DNA of 48,980 nucleotides from Kitasatospora sp. A2-31 (lineage in GTDB: Bacteria; Actinomycetota; Actinomycetes; Streptomycetales; Streptomycetaceae): positions 448,547 through 497,526 of the forward strand of contig NZ_JAKNTA010000006.1 of assembly GCF_022288725.1 (NCBI RefSeq), read 5' to 3'. The notes beneath the pieces were generated by a model. It worked only from the letters and a program-made list of their open reading frames with translations. It made no database searches and was not told the origin of the DNA. Shown here in pieces: positions 23,119 to 34,183 of this stretch. A program made the translations under genes and the position numbers. Positions within the stretch are counted from its first letter, which is position 1, and each line of letters opens with the position of its first letter.

Positions 23119-25197
23119 TCAGCCACCGGGGAAGGTCCGCTTCCACGGTTCGGTCCAGAGGTTCTGAGGATCGCTCAGCACCGTCGCCTTGACGCCCTGG
23201 GCGGCCAGGTCGTGCCTGATCCGGTCGCCCACGGAGCGGTCGGCGGTCACGATCGTCGGCGGGGCGGGCAGCTTGGCGATGAACTCCTTCAGCTTGCCGA
23301 CCGACTTGCGGTAGTCCTCCTCCTTGGGGGACGGACCGCCGATGCCGATGTGGGGGTGCATGTCGTACAGCGCGGCCATGTCGCCGCCGCGCCGGTTGAG
23401 CAGCGCGGCGAGCCAGGTCGCCTTGAGGTTCTTGTAGTCGTCGTTCGCCACCAGGAAGACGACCGGGCCGGTCACCCCGGGGAGCTGCAGCGCCTCGGCG
23501 CCCTTGGGGCCCATGTCGCTGCGCCACTCGCCGCGGCCCCAGGCCACCAGCGGGTTGGCGTACCAGTCGGCGCGCTTGTCCTCGGTGCTGAGGAAGCCCC
23601 ACTGGACGCCCGCGAAGAGGCTGAGCGCGGTGGCGACGGTCAGGACGGAGACGACCAGCTCGCCGGCGCGCCGTGGCAGCGTCCGGGCGCTCCCCCGGTA
23701 CTGGCCCTGCAGGACGACGCCGACCGCACCGAGCGAGACCAGGCTCACCACGACGCCGACGCCGGTCATCTTGTGGAAGTAGTAGGAGTACCGCTGGATG
23801 GTGTGCAGCTGGTACAGCGCGAAGGCGCTCAGCAGCGCGCCGGTGCCGAGGAGCACCGCCAGGTGCGCCTGGCCGGTGGCCGTGCGGCGGTTGCGCGGCA
23901 TCACCGCGGCCAGCAGGCCCAGCAGCCCGCCGCCGATCAGCACCGAGTTGTCGGCGCTGACGGAGGGGCCGTTCATGTTGGAGGCGCTGGCGACGTCCAG
24001 GTCGCCCATCAGCGAGAGGGCGCTCGGGAGTGCGGCGACACCGAGCGTCACCACCAGGGCGGCGAGCACCCAGGGCCAGCGGCCGGCGAACTTGCGGCGG
24101 TGCACGACGAGCGCGCCGAACAGCGCGACCCCGGCGAACGCGCCGTAGATGTTGTAGGCGTAGGTGACCGTGATCATGCCGGCGGCGCCGGCCAGCAGGA
24201 ACTCGCCCACCCCCATGGCGGGGCGGACGGCGACCGCCAGCGTCAGGGTCACGAAGAAGAGCCCGATGAAGGTCGAGTCGAAGCCGTGGGCGAGCAGGTC
24301 CAGGTAGTTGGTCGCCAGCATGACCGCGCCGACGGTCGCGCAGACGGCGGTGCACCGCCAGCCGCGCAGCCGCGGCCCGCCGATCCAGCGGGCGGCCCAG
24401 ACCAGCCCGCCGCAGAACAGCGCGTAGCAGACCAGCAGGTACAGGAAGTAGCGGTTGACCGTGTAGACCATCGCGCCGGGGTCGGCGGAGGAGTGGACCA
24501 GCGCGTCCACCCAGGCCAGCAGGAAGTGCGAGCCCTGCGGGTAGGTCACCTCGGACGGCGGGATCAGGTACGCCTTGGCCGCCTCCTGGTGGAGGAAGTT
24601 GAAGCCGCCGACGCCCTGGATGCCGGAGAAGAAGGAGAAGTGGGCGAGCCGGTCCTCGGAGGTGGCGAACAGCGCGACGCGCTCGGCCGCCGTCTCCCCC
24701 ATCAGCGGGTGGAGGAGGTAGCGGCCCACCACCGCGACGGTGCCCAGGACGAGGAGGTCCGAGCCACGGAAGCGCAGCGGCAGCCGCGGGCGCCGGTGCG
24801 CGAGCCAGCCGCCCACCGAGATCAGGGTGAACATCACCCCGGTGGTCGGCACCGGGGCGAGGCCCCACGGCCAGAGCGAGTACACCAGGCCCAGGGTGAG
24901 CACCGAGCCGGCCACGATCAGGCCGGCGATCACCAGGCGGTCCAGCAGCACGCCGCCGGTGCGGATCACGACGGCGACCGCGAGGACGAGCAGCGGCAGG
25001 AGCAGGACGCCCAGGTGCACCGCCACCAGCCCGGCCGGTACCAGCCAGGACAGCAGCAGGGCCAGGGCCAGGTGGAGCGGGTTGCGCCGGGGCGGCCGGG
25101 CCCCGCTCCGGCCTCCGGGCCCGACGGGTCCGGCCGGCTCGGCCGGCTGCGATCGGCTCCGAGCTCCTCTGGTCAGCTCGGACTGTGCGGTCGACAC
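23119..25197 (-). CDS. Large polytopic membrane protein, candidate GT-C glycosyltransferase
   Basis: A 692-aa membrane protein with about 13-15 hydrophobic segments and a soluble C-terminal domain (about 170 aa, from FLSTEDKRADWYANPLVAWG to the end). A periplasmic-loop motif, PSEVTYPQGSHFLLAWVDAL, recalls the YPxG loops of GT-C enzymes, and DPGAMVYTVNRYFLYLL follows. I took GTG 25197 (STAQSELTRG follows) as the start because AAGGGG lies upstream and the candidate promoter -10 at 25305-25310 would fall inside a start at 25305. The exact reaction is not recognised; its place beside the flippase supports a role in envelope glycan assembly. Confidence 0.65.
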   Translation of the reverse strand: MSTAQSELTRGARSRSQPAEPAGPVGPGGRSGARPPRRNPLHLALALLLSWLVPAGLVAVHLGVLLLPLLVLAVAVVIRTGGVLLDRLVIAGLIVAGSVLTLGLVYSLWPWGLAPVPTTGVMFTLISVGGWLAHRRPRLPLRFRGSDLLVLGTVAVVGRYLLHPLMGETAAERVALFATSEDRLAHFSFFSGIQGVGGFNFLHQEAAKAYLIPPSEVTYPQGSHFLLAWVDALVHSSADPGAMVYTVNRYFLYLLVCYALFCGGLVWAARWIGGPRLRGWRCTAVCATVGAVMLATNYLDLLAHGFDSTFIGLFFVTLTLAVAVRPAMGVGEFLLAGAAGMITVTYAYNIYGAFAGVALFGALVVHRRKFAGRWPWVLAALVVTLGVAALPSALSLMGDLDVASASNMNGPSVSADNSVLIGGGLLGLLAAVMPRNRRTATGQAHLAVLLGTGALLSAFALYQLHTIQRYSYYFHKMTGVGVVVSLVSLGAVGVVLQGQYRGSARTLPRRAGELVVSVLTVATALSLFAGVQWGFLSTEDKRADWYANPLVAWGRGEWRSDMGPKGAEALQLPGVTGPVVFLVANDDYKNLKATWLAALLNRRGGDMAALYDMHPHIGIGGPSPKEEDYRKSVGKLKEFIAKLPAPPTIVTADRSVGDRIRHDLAAQGVKATVLSDPQNLWTEPWKRTFPGG

Positions 25198-25304
25198 GCG
25201 GAGTGCCCCTTCGGTCGGATCTCCGCCATCGCCCCCCTCTGGGCCGGGCGGGCCTCCCGTCCACCGAAACGACACAACAGCGCACGGGTAGGCTACAAAG
25301 GGCA

Positions 25305-25333
25305 ATCATATAGACAGCCTGCGTCCCCGAACG
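25305..25333 (-). promoter_or_regulatory. Candidate promoter upstream of the second GT-C-like gene
   Basis: Minus-strand TATGAT (25305-25310) is a good -10. The -35 region 17 nt upstream (CGTTCG) is poor. Placement gives a leader of about 100 nt before GTG 25197. Confidence 0.4.
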
Positions 25334-25349
25334 ATCGCGGGGCGCGCCG

Positions 25350-25835
25350 TCAACTGTCGGACAACCCGGACGGCTTGCTCCGGAAGACCCAGACCTTCAG
25401 CAACAGGAACCGGGCCACCGTGGCGAGCCCGTTCGCGGCCACCAGACCGGCGACCTCCACCACCCGGGACGCGTCCGGGACGGCGAGGTCGAGCAGGGCG
25501 AGCGCCCCGGCGCTGAGGCCGAGACCGATCACGAAGGCCACCGCACCCTGGAGCTGATGACGAATCATCCCCTCCGAGCCGGTGACTCCGAAGGTGAAAC
25601 GCCGATTGGCGGCCGTGTTGGCGACCGCGCTGACGGCGAGGGCGATCAGGTTGGCGGCCTGCGGACCGGTGAACCAGCGCGCGACGACGAACAGCAGCAG
25701 GTAGAACAGCGTGCTGAGGACGCCGATGACCAGGAACGACGGGAGCTGACGCCGGGTCGAGCCGCTCGCCGGCGAGGCGGCGGGTGCGGGCGCGCTCGGC
25801 GGGGTGGGAGGCGTCGGGCCGCCGGCGGACGCCAT
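25350..25835 (-). CDS. GtrA family membrane protein
   Basis: A 161-aa protein with four hydrophobic segments after an Ala/Pro-rich N-terminus: SFLVIGVLSTLFYLLLFVVA, AANLIALAVSAVANTAANRR, GAVAFVIGLGLSAGALALLD and VAGLVAANGLATVARFLLLK. The NRRFTF stretch after TM2 is typical of GtrA proteins, which are thought to flip or stabilise polyprenyl-linked sugars made by GtrB-like enzymes. Its ATG overlaps the stop of the upstream GtrB-like gene (ATGA), strongly linking the two. Confidence 0.85.
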   Translation of the reverse strand: MASAGGPTPPTPPSAPAPAASPASGSTRRQLPSFLVIGVLSTLFYLLLFVVARWFTGPQAANLIALAVSAVANTAANRRFTFGVTGSEGMIRHQLQGAVAFVIGLGLSAGALALLDLAVPDASRVVEVAGLVAANGLATVARFLLLKVWVFRSKPSGLSDS

Positions 25836-26791
25836 CAGGCCCGGCCCTGCGACTCGTCGTCGGCGGAGTCGTAGCCGACGAAGTAGGCCGGCCGGGCCTG
25901 GACGGCCGAGTAGATCCGGCCGACGTACTCCCCGAGCAGGCCGACGCAGACCAGCTGGACGGCACCGATGAAGAGCATGCCTATGAACAGCGACGACCAG
26001 CCCGGCACGGTCGAGCCGAGCGCGTACTCGACGGTGGTGTAGACCGCCAGGCCGATGCAGACCAGGAAGCTCAGCAGGCCCAGCCAGGTGGCCAGCCGCA
26101 GCGGGCTGGCGGAGAAGTTGGTGATGCTGTCGAGGGCGAGCCGGACCATCTTGGACAGTGGGTAGTGGGTGCTGCCGGCCACCCGCTCCTCCCGCACGTA
26201 GACGACCTCACCGCTCGGGAAGCCCAGCCACGGCACGAGCATCCGGTAGACCGGCTGCTGCTCGGGCAGCGCCTTCAGCGCGTCCACCGCGGCCCGGCTG
26301 AGCAGCCGGAAGTCGCCGGCGTGGTTGGGCATCCGCTTGCCGACCAGCTTGCGCATCAGCCAGTAGTACGCGCCGGCCGTGTGGCGCTTGAAGAAGGTGT
26401 CGGTGCCGCGGTCCCCGCGGACGCCGTAGACGATGTCGAGGCTCTGCTCGCGGGCGAGCGAGAGCATCTCGGGGATCTTCTCGGGCGGGTCCTGCAGGTC
26501 GGCGTCGATGGAGACCACGTAGTCGCCGAAGGCCCGGTGGATGCCTGCGGTCAGCGCCGCCTGGTGCCCGGAGTTGCGCGCGAAGCGCACGATGCGGAAC
26601 TCGGGCCAGTCCTGCCGGATCTTCTGCATCAGCACCGGCGTGGCGTCGGTGCTGCCGTCGTCGACGCCGACGACCTCATAGGTGACGTCGAGCCCGTCCA
26701 GGATCGGTCGCAGTCGCTCGACCGTCAGCGGCAGCGCTTCCTGCTCGTTGTAGATCGGCATCACGATCGACAACTGGGGAGCCGTGGGCAT
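25835..26791 (-). CDS. GtrB-like GT2 polyprenyl-phosphate glycosyltransferase
   Basis: A 318-aa membrane-anchored GT2 enzyme of the GtrB/DPM family, expected to attach a hexose to undecaprenyl or decaprenyl phosphate. ATG 26791 (MPTAPQLSIVMPIYNEQEAL) was taken as the start. Motifs: GVDDGSTDATP, NSGHQAALTAGI, SIDADLQDPPE (DxD) and HAGDFRLLSRAAV. Two C-terminal transmembrane segments (LATWLGLLSFLVCIGLAVYT and SLFIGMLFIGAVQLVCVGLL) end in the conserved GEYVGRIY. First gene of the island, just downstream of the tuf terminator. Confidence 0.88.
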   Translation of the reverse strand: MPTAPQLSIVMPIYNEQEALPLTVERLRPILDGLDVTYEVVGVDDGSTDATPVLMQKIRQDWPEFRIVRFARNSGHQAALTAGIHRAFGDYVVSIDADLQDPPEKIPEMLSLAREQSLDIVYGVRGDRGTDTFFKRHTAGAYYWLMRKLVGKRMPNHAGDFRLLSRAAVDALKALPEQQPVYRMLVPWLGFPSGEVVYVREERVAGSTHYPLSKMVRLALDSITNFSASPLRLATWLGLLSFLVCIGLAVYTTVEYALGSTVPGWSSLFIGMLFIGAVQLVCVGLLGEYVGRIYSAVQARPAYFVGYDSADDESQGRA

Positions 26792-26832
26792 GAGCTGGTC
26801 CCGCTTTCCGCTGCTGGGGCTTGGTTTCGGCA

Positions 26833-26861
26833 AAGATAGCAGCCGCCTCTGAGCGGTCCGT
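26833..26861 (-). promoter_or_regulatory. Candidate promoter for the GtrB-GtrA genes
   Basis: Minus-strand TATCTT (26833-26838) with ACGGAC (26856-26861) 17 nt upstream. The -10 is good, the -35 moderate. It lies between the tuf terminator and the GtrB-like start, giving a leader of about 35 nt, so the glycan island appears to be transcribed separately from the str operon. Confidence 0.5.
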
Positions 26862-26889
26862 GAAGGCTGATGAGGCGCTGGTGAGAAGG

Positions 26890-26929
26890 CCGAAGGGCCC
26901 CGCACACCGGGGTGTGCGGGGCCCTTCGG
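26890..26929 (-). terminator. Terminator of tuf / str operon
   Basis: A perfect 19-bp inverted repeat (26890-26908 with 26911-26929) 32 nt after the tuf stop, among the strongest hairpins in the window. There is no long U-tract, but such stems terminate well in streptomycetes. Confidence 0.85.
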
Positions 26930-26961
26930 ATGCCTGTGGAGCAGGCAGGTCAGATCGTCGA

Positions 26962-28155
<1,194 letters not shown>

Positions 28156-28223
28156 TGCAGTCCTCCTGAGGACAGTTCTGTACGCCGTGCTGACGTCAGT
28201 TGGTCTTTGATCGGGTTGGGTAC

Positions 28224-28350
28224 GGGGTGCCGGAGCACCCCATGCCGTCCCGCGGGTGGGGGCCGGAGGCCCCCGGGAGAATCCGGCTGGATCCTCCCGG
28301 GTTGTCTCCTAATAGCCTAAGGGTTCGCAATCGTCCCGAATGTCGGGACG
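28224..28350 (-). promoter_or_regulatory. Hairpin cluster in the fusA-tuf gap
   Basis: The 234-bp gap holds four hairpins: 28332-28350 (8 bp, loop ATG) close to the fusA end; 28272-28301 (13 bp, one mismatch); 28258-28274 (7 bp, loop GGA), which shares bases with the previous one and so is mutually exclusive with it; and 28224-28241 (7 bp, loop CGGA). tuf is known in streptomycetes to be made both from the str operon and from its own promoter, so attenuation between fusA and tuf fits. A tuf promoter is expected here, but I found only weak box pairs (for example TAGGCT near 28315). Confidence 0.5.
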
Positions 28351-28389
28351 TACTGCGGCCTCGGATAAGGGGCCGGCTGGCGCCGGTCC

Positions 28390-30495
<2,106 letters not shown>

Positions 30496-30534
30496 GGTGG
30501 CTCGTTCTCTCTCTGTCTAGTGACGGGGTACGGA

Positions 30535-31005
30535 CTACCAGCGGTAGTGCGCGAAGGCCTTGTTGGACTCGGCCATCTTGTGGGTGTCCTCGCGACGCTT
30601 CACGGAAGCGCCCAGGCCGTTGCTGGCGTCGAGGATCTCGTTCATCAGGCGCTCGGTCATGGTCTTCTCGCGACGGGCGCGGGAGTAACCGACCATCCAG
30701 CGCAGCGCCAGGGTGCTGGCACGGCCCGGGCGGACCTCGACCGGAACCTGGTAGGTCGCGCCACCGACACGGCGGGACTTGACCTCGAGGGCCGGCTTGA
30801 CGTTCTCCAGCGCGCGCTTCAGCGTCACGACCGGGTCGGAGCCGGTCTTCTCACGGACGCCCTCGAGGGCGCCGTAGACGATCCGCTCGGCGGTGGAGCG
30901 CTTGCCGTGCAGCAGGATCTTGTTGACCAGCTGGGTGACGACCGGGGAGCCGTAAACCGGGTCGATGATGACCGGGCGCTTCGGGGCGGGGCCCTTACGA
31001 GGCAT
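30535..31005 (-). CDS. rpsG: 30S ribosomal protein S7
   Basis: S7, 156 aa, nucleates the 30S head and in E. coli represses the str operon. The start ATG 31005 (MPRKGPAPKRPVIIDPVYGS) was chosen; the frame runs on upstream without a ribosome site and would cover rpsL. Family signature VNKILLHGKRSTAERIVYGA and the C-terminus MAESNKAFAHYRW are intact. It is 2 nt after rpsL. Confidence 0.97.
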   Translation of the reverse strand: MPRKGPAPKRPVIIDPVYGSPVVTQLVNKILLHGKRSTAERIVYGALEGVREKTGSDPVVTLKRALENVKPALEVKSRRVGGATYQVPVEVRPGRASTLALRWMVGYSRARREKTMTERLMNEILDASNGLGASVKRREDTHKMAESNKAFAHYRW

Positions 31006-31007
31006 TC

Positions 31008-31379
31008 TTACTTCTCCTTCTTGGCGCCGTAGCGGCTGCGGGCCTGCTTGCGGTTCTTGACACCCTGGGTGTCGAGCGAACCGCGGATGATCTTGTAGCG
31101 GACACCAGGAAGGTCCTTCACACGACCACCGCGCACCAGCACGATGGAGTGCTCCTGCAGGTTGTGGCCCTCGCCCGGGATGTAAGCGGTGACCTCGATC
31201 CCGCTGGTGAGGCGCACACGGGCGACCTTGCGGAGAGCCGAGTTCGGCTTCTTCGGGGTGGTCGTGTACACACGCGTGCAGACCCCACGGCGCTGCGGGG
31301 AGCCCTTCAGCGCGGGAGTCTTGTTCTTCTCGACCTTGTCCTGCCGGCCCTTTCGGACCAGCTGCTGGATCGTAGGCAC
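31008..31379 (-). CDS. rpsL: 30S ribosomal protein S12
   Basis: S12, 123 aa, in the decoding centre. It begins MPTIQQLVRKGRQDKVEKNK. The two classic streptomycin-resistance positions are wild type: K43 in TPKKPNSALRKVARVRL and K88 in RGGRVKDLPGVRYK, so a streptomycin-sensitive ribosome is predicted from this gene alone. It is the first gene of the str operon, preceded by a leader of about 235 nt. Confidence 0.98.
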   Translation of the reverse strand: MPTIQQLVRKGRQDKVEKNKTPALKGSPQRRGVCTRVYTTTPKKPNSALRKVARVRLTSGIEVTAYIPGEGHNLQEHSIVLVRGGRVKDLPGVRYKIIRGSLDTQGVKNRKQARSRYGAKKEK

Positions 31380-31454
31380 CGTTTCTCCGTTTTCTGTGTG
31401 CCAAGGCTTGGTGGAACTAACCTGCGGTGTTCCCGTCGCACACGGCCCCGTGGT

Positions 31455-31476
31455 CGACCCACGCGGTCGGGTGTGT
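31455..31476 (-). promoter_or_regulatory. Conserved leader stem-loop upstream of rpsL
   Basis: Minus-strand RNA CGACCGCGTGGGTCG forms a 5-bp stem with loop GCGTG, preceded by ACACAC. It matches the rpsJ leader element at 21 of 22 positions and ends about 75 nt before the rpsL ATG. It is inside the transcribed leader, well downstream of the promoter at 31622-31650. Confidence 0.6.
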
Positions 31477-31621
31477 TGGGTTTATTCCGGCACGGAATCC
31501 CATGGGCTGCTGTACAGCGACGGCGCTCACGCGCGGCGCGCCGAAAGGCGCTCCGGCTTGGCGCGGCGACCGGTGTGCATGCACGCACAAGGACCCGGGG
31601 ACACCCCAGGCACAAGGTCAG

Positions 31622-31650
31622 AGCGTACCTAGCGCATCGGGCGCGGTCAA
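31622..31650 (-). promoter_or_regulatory. str operon (rpsL) promoter
   Basis: Minus-strand TTGACC (31645-31650) and TACGCT (31622-31627) are spaced exactly 17 nt, an excellent vegetative (HrdB-type) promoter. The predicted start near 31615 gives a leader of about 235 nt. The rest of the 31380-31823 gap has GC-rich repeats but no supported gene. Confidence 0.75.
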
Positions 31651-31823
31651 AACAAATGGAACGCCGCAGGTCGCGGCCGTCGGCCGGGTGTCGCGCGGGT
31701 GTCCCGCGCGCGGCCGCCCGGTGTCGGGCCACTCCTGATGCCGCTCTATCACACCTCGACGCCGACCGCCACCGGAGGCGCCCCGAATGGGTCGGAGGAC
31801 GCCCGGGCCGGCCGGCGCCGGAC

Positions 31824-32396
31824 TCAGCCGACCGAGAGCACCACCAGCATGAAGAGGCTCCACATCACGCACTCCAGGTAACCGAGGACCAGACCCACGG
31901 TGGCCATCGCGTCGCCGTCCTCGTTGCGCTCACGGATCTGGCCCTTGGCGATGTGGCCGGCGATCACCGCCGGCAGCCCCAGTCCGACCAGGCTGAGCAC
32001 CAGCGAGGCGATCGCGGCGCCGTTGGTCGGCCGCGACGGCGGCGGCGGGGGCGGCAGGAAGGTCTGCGGCACCGGCGCGCCCGCCATCGTCATCGGCGTG
32101 ACCATCGGGCCGGACGGCAGGTCGGCGACCAGCCGGGCGAGCTCGCCGTAGGTCTGCGCCGAGCTCGCGGCCTCGAAGCGCTGACCGTACTCGTCGGCGG
32201 AGAGCCGCCCCTCGGCGTACGCGGCCTTCAGCACGTCCACCGTGCGGTCCCGGTCCGTGTGCGCGGCCCGCATGGCCGCCTGCGGCACCTGCGGCGCCTG
32301 CACGGGCTGCCACGGCTGGGGGTACGGCTTGACCGGCACGTGCGGCGGCGGCGCCCCGTACCCGGAGCCCTGCTCGCCCCACGGCTGAACGGCCAT
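31824..32396 (-). CDS. DUF1707 / DUF4190 membrane protein
   Basis: A 190-aa protein with three parts: a Pro/Gln-rich cytoplasmic N-terminus; a DUF1707 (SHOCT-like) segment, RAAHTDRDRTVDVLKAAYAE to ADEYGQRFEAA; and, after a PPPPPPS linker, a two-helix DUF4190 membrane domain (GAAIASLVLSLVGLGLPAVI; VGLVLGYLECVMWSLFMLVV). ATG 32396 (MAVQPWGEQG) has GGAGG 6 nt upstream. Such proteins are common in actinobacteria and their function is unknown; a membrane stress or signalling role is only a guess. It lies upstream of the str promoter on the same strand. Confidence 0.85.
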   Translation of the reverse strand: MAVQPWGEQGSGYGAPPPHVPVKPYPQPWQPVQAPQVPQAAMRAAHTDRDRTVDVLKAAYAEGRLSADEYGQRFEAASSAQTYGELARLVADLPSGPMVTPMTMAGAPVPQTFLPPPPPPSRPTNGAAIASLVLSLVGLGLPAVIAGHIAKGQIRERNEDGDAMATVGLVLGYLECVMWSLFMLVVLSVG

Positions 32397-32731
32397 CCGA
32401 CACCTCCGACGCCCCGGCGCGCTCCGCGCGCTCACTGCCCTTCATAGTGCAGGACGAACCGGGGCCCTGAGTAGTTGCCACTTTGCGCGGCCGGCTGCGA
32501 GCCGGTCCCGCGCCCCGCCCTTCGGACCGCCGGCCCCCGCTGTCCGGCCCCCCGCCCCGCCTTCCCGGCGCCGCCTTCCCGGCACCGTATCGACGCGCCG
32601 CCGGGGCCGAGGCGGGCACCGGGAGCCCGGCACGGGCGGCCGCTCCCGGTCGCGGGGCCGGGCGCTCCGGCATCATGGGCGGGAGGCTGTCCTGACCGCA
32701 GGGCGGGACGAGCGACGAGGGCAGGCACACC
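32397..32731. other. GC-rich intergenic spacer between divergent genes
   Basis: A 335-bp stretch between the DUF1707 gene (minus) and the DUF2786 gene (plus). It should hold two divergent promoters; I see only a possible minus-strand -10 (TATGAA at 32445-32450) with no convincing -35. No coding frame is supported. Confidence 0.5.
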
Positions 32732-34054
32732 GTGGGCAGGCGCAGGCAGCAGGGTCAGGCCGGGGCGGACGGGGGCGCGGCACCGCTGCTGGACCGGGCG
32801 GTCCGGGCGGTGCTGACCGCGCCCGAGGACGGGCTGGACCTCGCCCTGGACACCGGCGCCTCGCTGCTGGCCGCCGTCCCGGCCCAGTGGCCGGCGGTGA
32901 GCCGGGCGCTGCTCGGGTACGCGGACACCGCGGTGGGGCGCTGCTGGTCGGCGGGCTGGCGGCCGGCCGACCTGGCCCGGGTGGTCCGGCGGGAGCTGAA
33001 GCCGGTGCACCTGGCGCTGGCGGTGGACCTGATCGCCGCCGAGGGCCGGCGCCACCCGGCGGCCGCCCTGGACCGGCGCTGGCTGGAGCAGCTGCGCGAG
33101 CTGGAGGCCGAGGTCTGGTGGCAGGGCGACGAGGCGTACCTGGCCGCCTTCGCCCACCGCCACCGGGTGGACCGCTTCGCGCTGGCGACGGCGGCGCTGG
33201 AGCTGCTGCGGACGTGGGGCCGGCTGCCCCCGATCGCGCCGGTCGGCCCGGCCCCCGGGCCCGGCGGCCGGGCCGCGGGCGTTCCCCGGGCGGAACAGCG
33301 GGCGCAGGGGCCGGTGCCGGGTGAGCCGCGGATGCTCTCCCGGATCCGGGCGCTGCTGGCGAAGGCGGAGTCCACCGAGTACCCGGAGGAGGCCGAGGCG
33401 CTGACCGCCAAGGCCCAGCAGCTGATGGCGCAGCACAGCATCGACGACGCGCTGCTGGCGGCCGGCGGCCCCGACCGGAACGCCCCGGGGGCGCTGCGGA
33501 TCGGCGTGGACAACCCGTACGAGGGCCCGAAGACGATGCTGCTGGACGCGGTGGCCGCGGCCAACCGGTGCCGGGTGGTCTGGGCGAAGGAGTTCGGCTT
33601 CTGCACGGTCGTCGGCTTCGACGGCGACCTGGACGGGGTCGAGCTGCTCTACACGTCGCTACTGGTGCAGATGACGCACGCGATGCAGAAGGCGGGCTCC
33701 CGTCAGCACCTGGACGGCGCCTCCCGCACCAAGGCGTTCCGGCAGTCCTTCCTGGTGGCGTACGCGGCGCGGATCCGCGAGCGGCTGACCGCGGCGACCG
33801 AGCGGGTCACCGAGGGCGCGGCGACCGGGCGGCACCTGCGCGAGGACGGCACCGAGGAGCACCTGGCGCCGGACGAGCGGCTGCTGCCCGCGCTGGCGGC
33901 CCGCACCGAGGCGGTGGACCAGGAGGTGGGGCGGATGTTCCCGAAGCTGGTCTCGCAGCGCGTCCGGGTGAGCGACGGCGAGGGCTGGGTGGCGGGCCGT
34001 GCGGCGGCCGACCGGGCCGCCCTGCACGGCCGGGCCGGGGAGATCCGCCGCTAG
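32732..34054 (+). CDS. DUF2786 domain protein
   Basis: A 440-aa cytoplasmic protein with GTG start at 32732 and a weak ribosome site. The N-terminal ~190 residues are Ala/Leu/Arg-rich and helical. From about residue 200 a clear DUF2786 segment appears (LSRIRALLAKAESTEYPEEA and KAQQLMAQHSID), followed by a conserved C-terminal domain with ANRCRVVWAKEFGFCTVVGF and VAYAARIRERL. DUF2786 proteins are widespread in actinobacteria and phages, but their role is not established. It stands alone on the plus strand, facing away from the DUF1707 gene. Confidence 0.88.
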   Translation: MGRRRQQGQAGADGGAAPLLDRAVRAVLTAPEDGLDLALDTGASLLAAVPAQWPAVSRALLGYADTAVGRCWSAGWRPADLARVVRRELKPVHLALAVDLIAAEGRRHPAAALDRRWLEQLRELEAEVWWQGDEAYLAAFAHRHRVDRFALATAALELLRTWGRLPPIAPVGPAPGPGGRAAGVPRAEQRAQGPVPGEPRMLSRIRALLAKAESTEYPEEAEALTAKAQQLMAQHSIDDALLAAGGPDRNAPGALRIGVDNPYEGPKTMLLDAVAAANRCRVVWAKEFGFCTVVGFDGDLDGVELLYTSLLVQMTHAMQKAGSRQHLDGASRTKAFRQSFLVAYAARIRERLTAATERVTEGAATGRHLREDGTEEHLAPDERLLPALAARTEAVDQEVGRMFPKLVSQRVRVSDGEGWVAGRAAADRAALHGRAGEIRR

Positions 34055-34183
34055 GGCCTCCCCTTTCGGATCTTGTCGCCCGCCCGCAGGTCCGGAAGGG
34101 AGTCCCCGGCCCGGCCGGGACGCCCCGGTGGCCGCGGGCCGGCCTGATAGAACGGACTCCGGGACGAACGAGGGGGAGCGACG

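Noticed and set aside
17047..26839. Long plus-strand frames opposite the glycan island
   Set aside because: The minus-strand products have clear membrane helices and GT motifs; the plus-strand products are Arg/Pro/Gly/Gln-rich with no family features.
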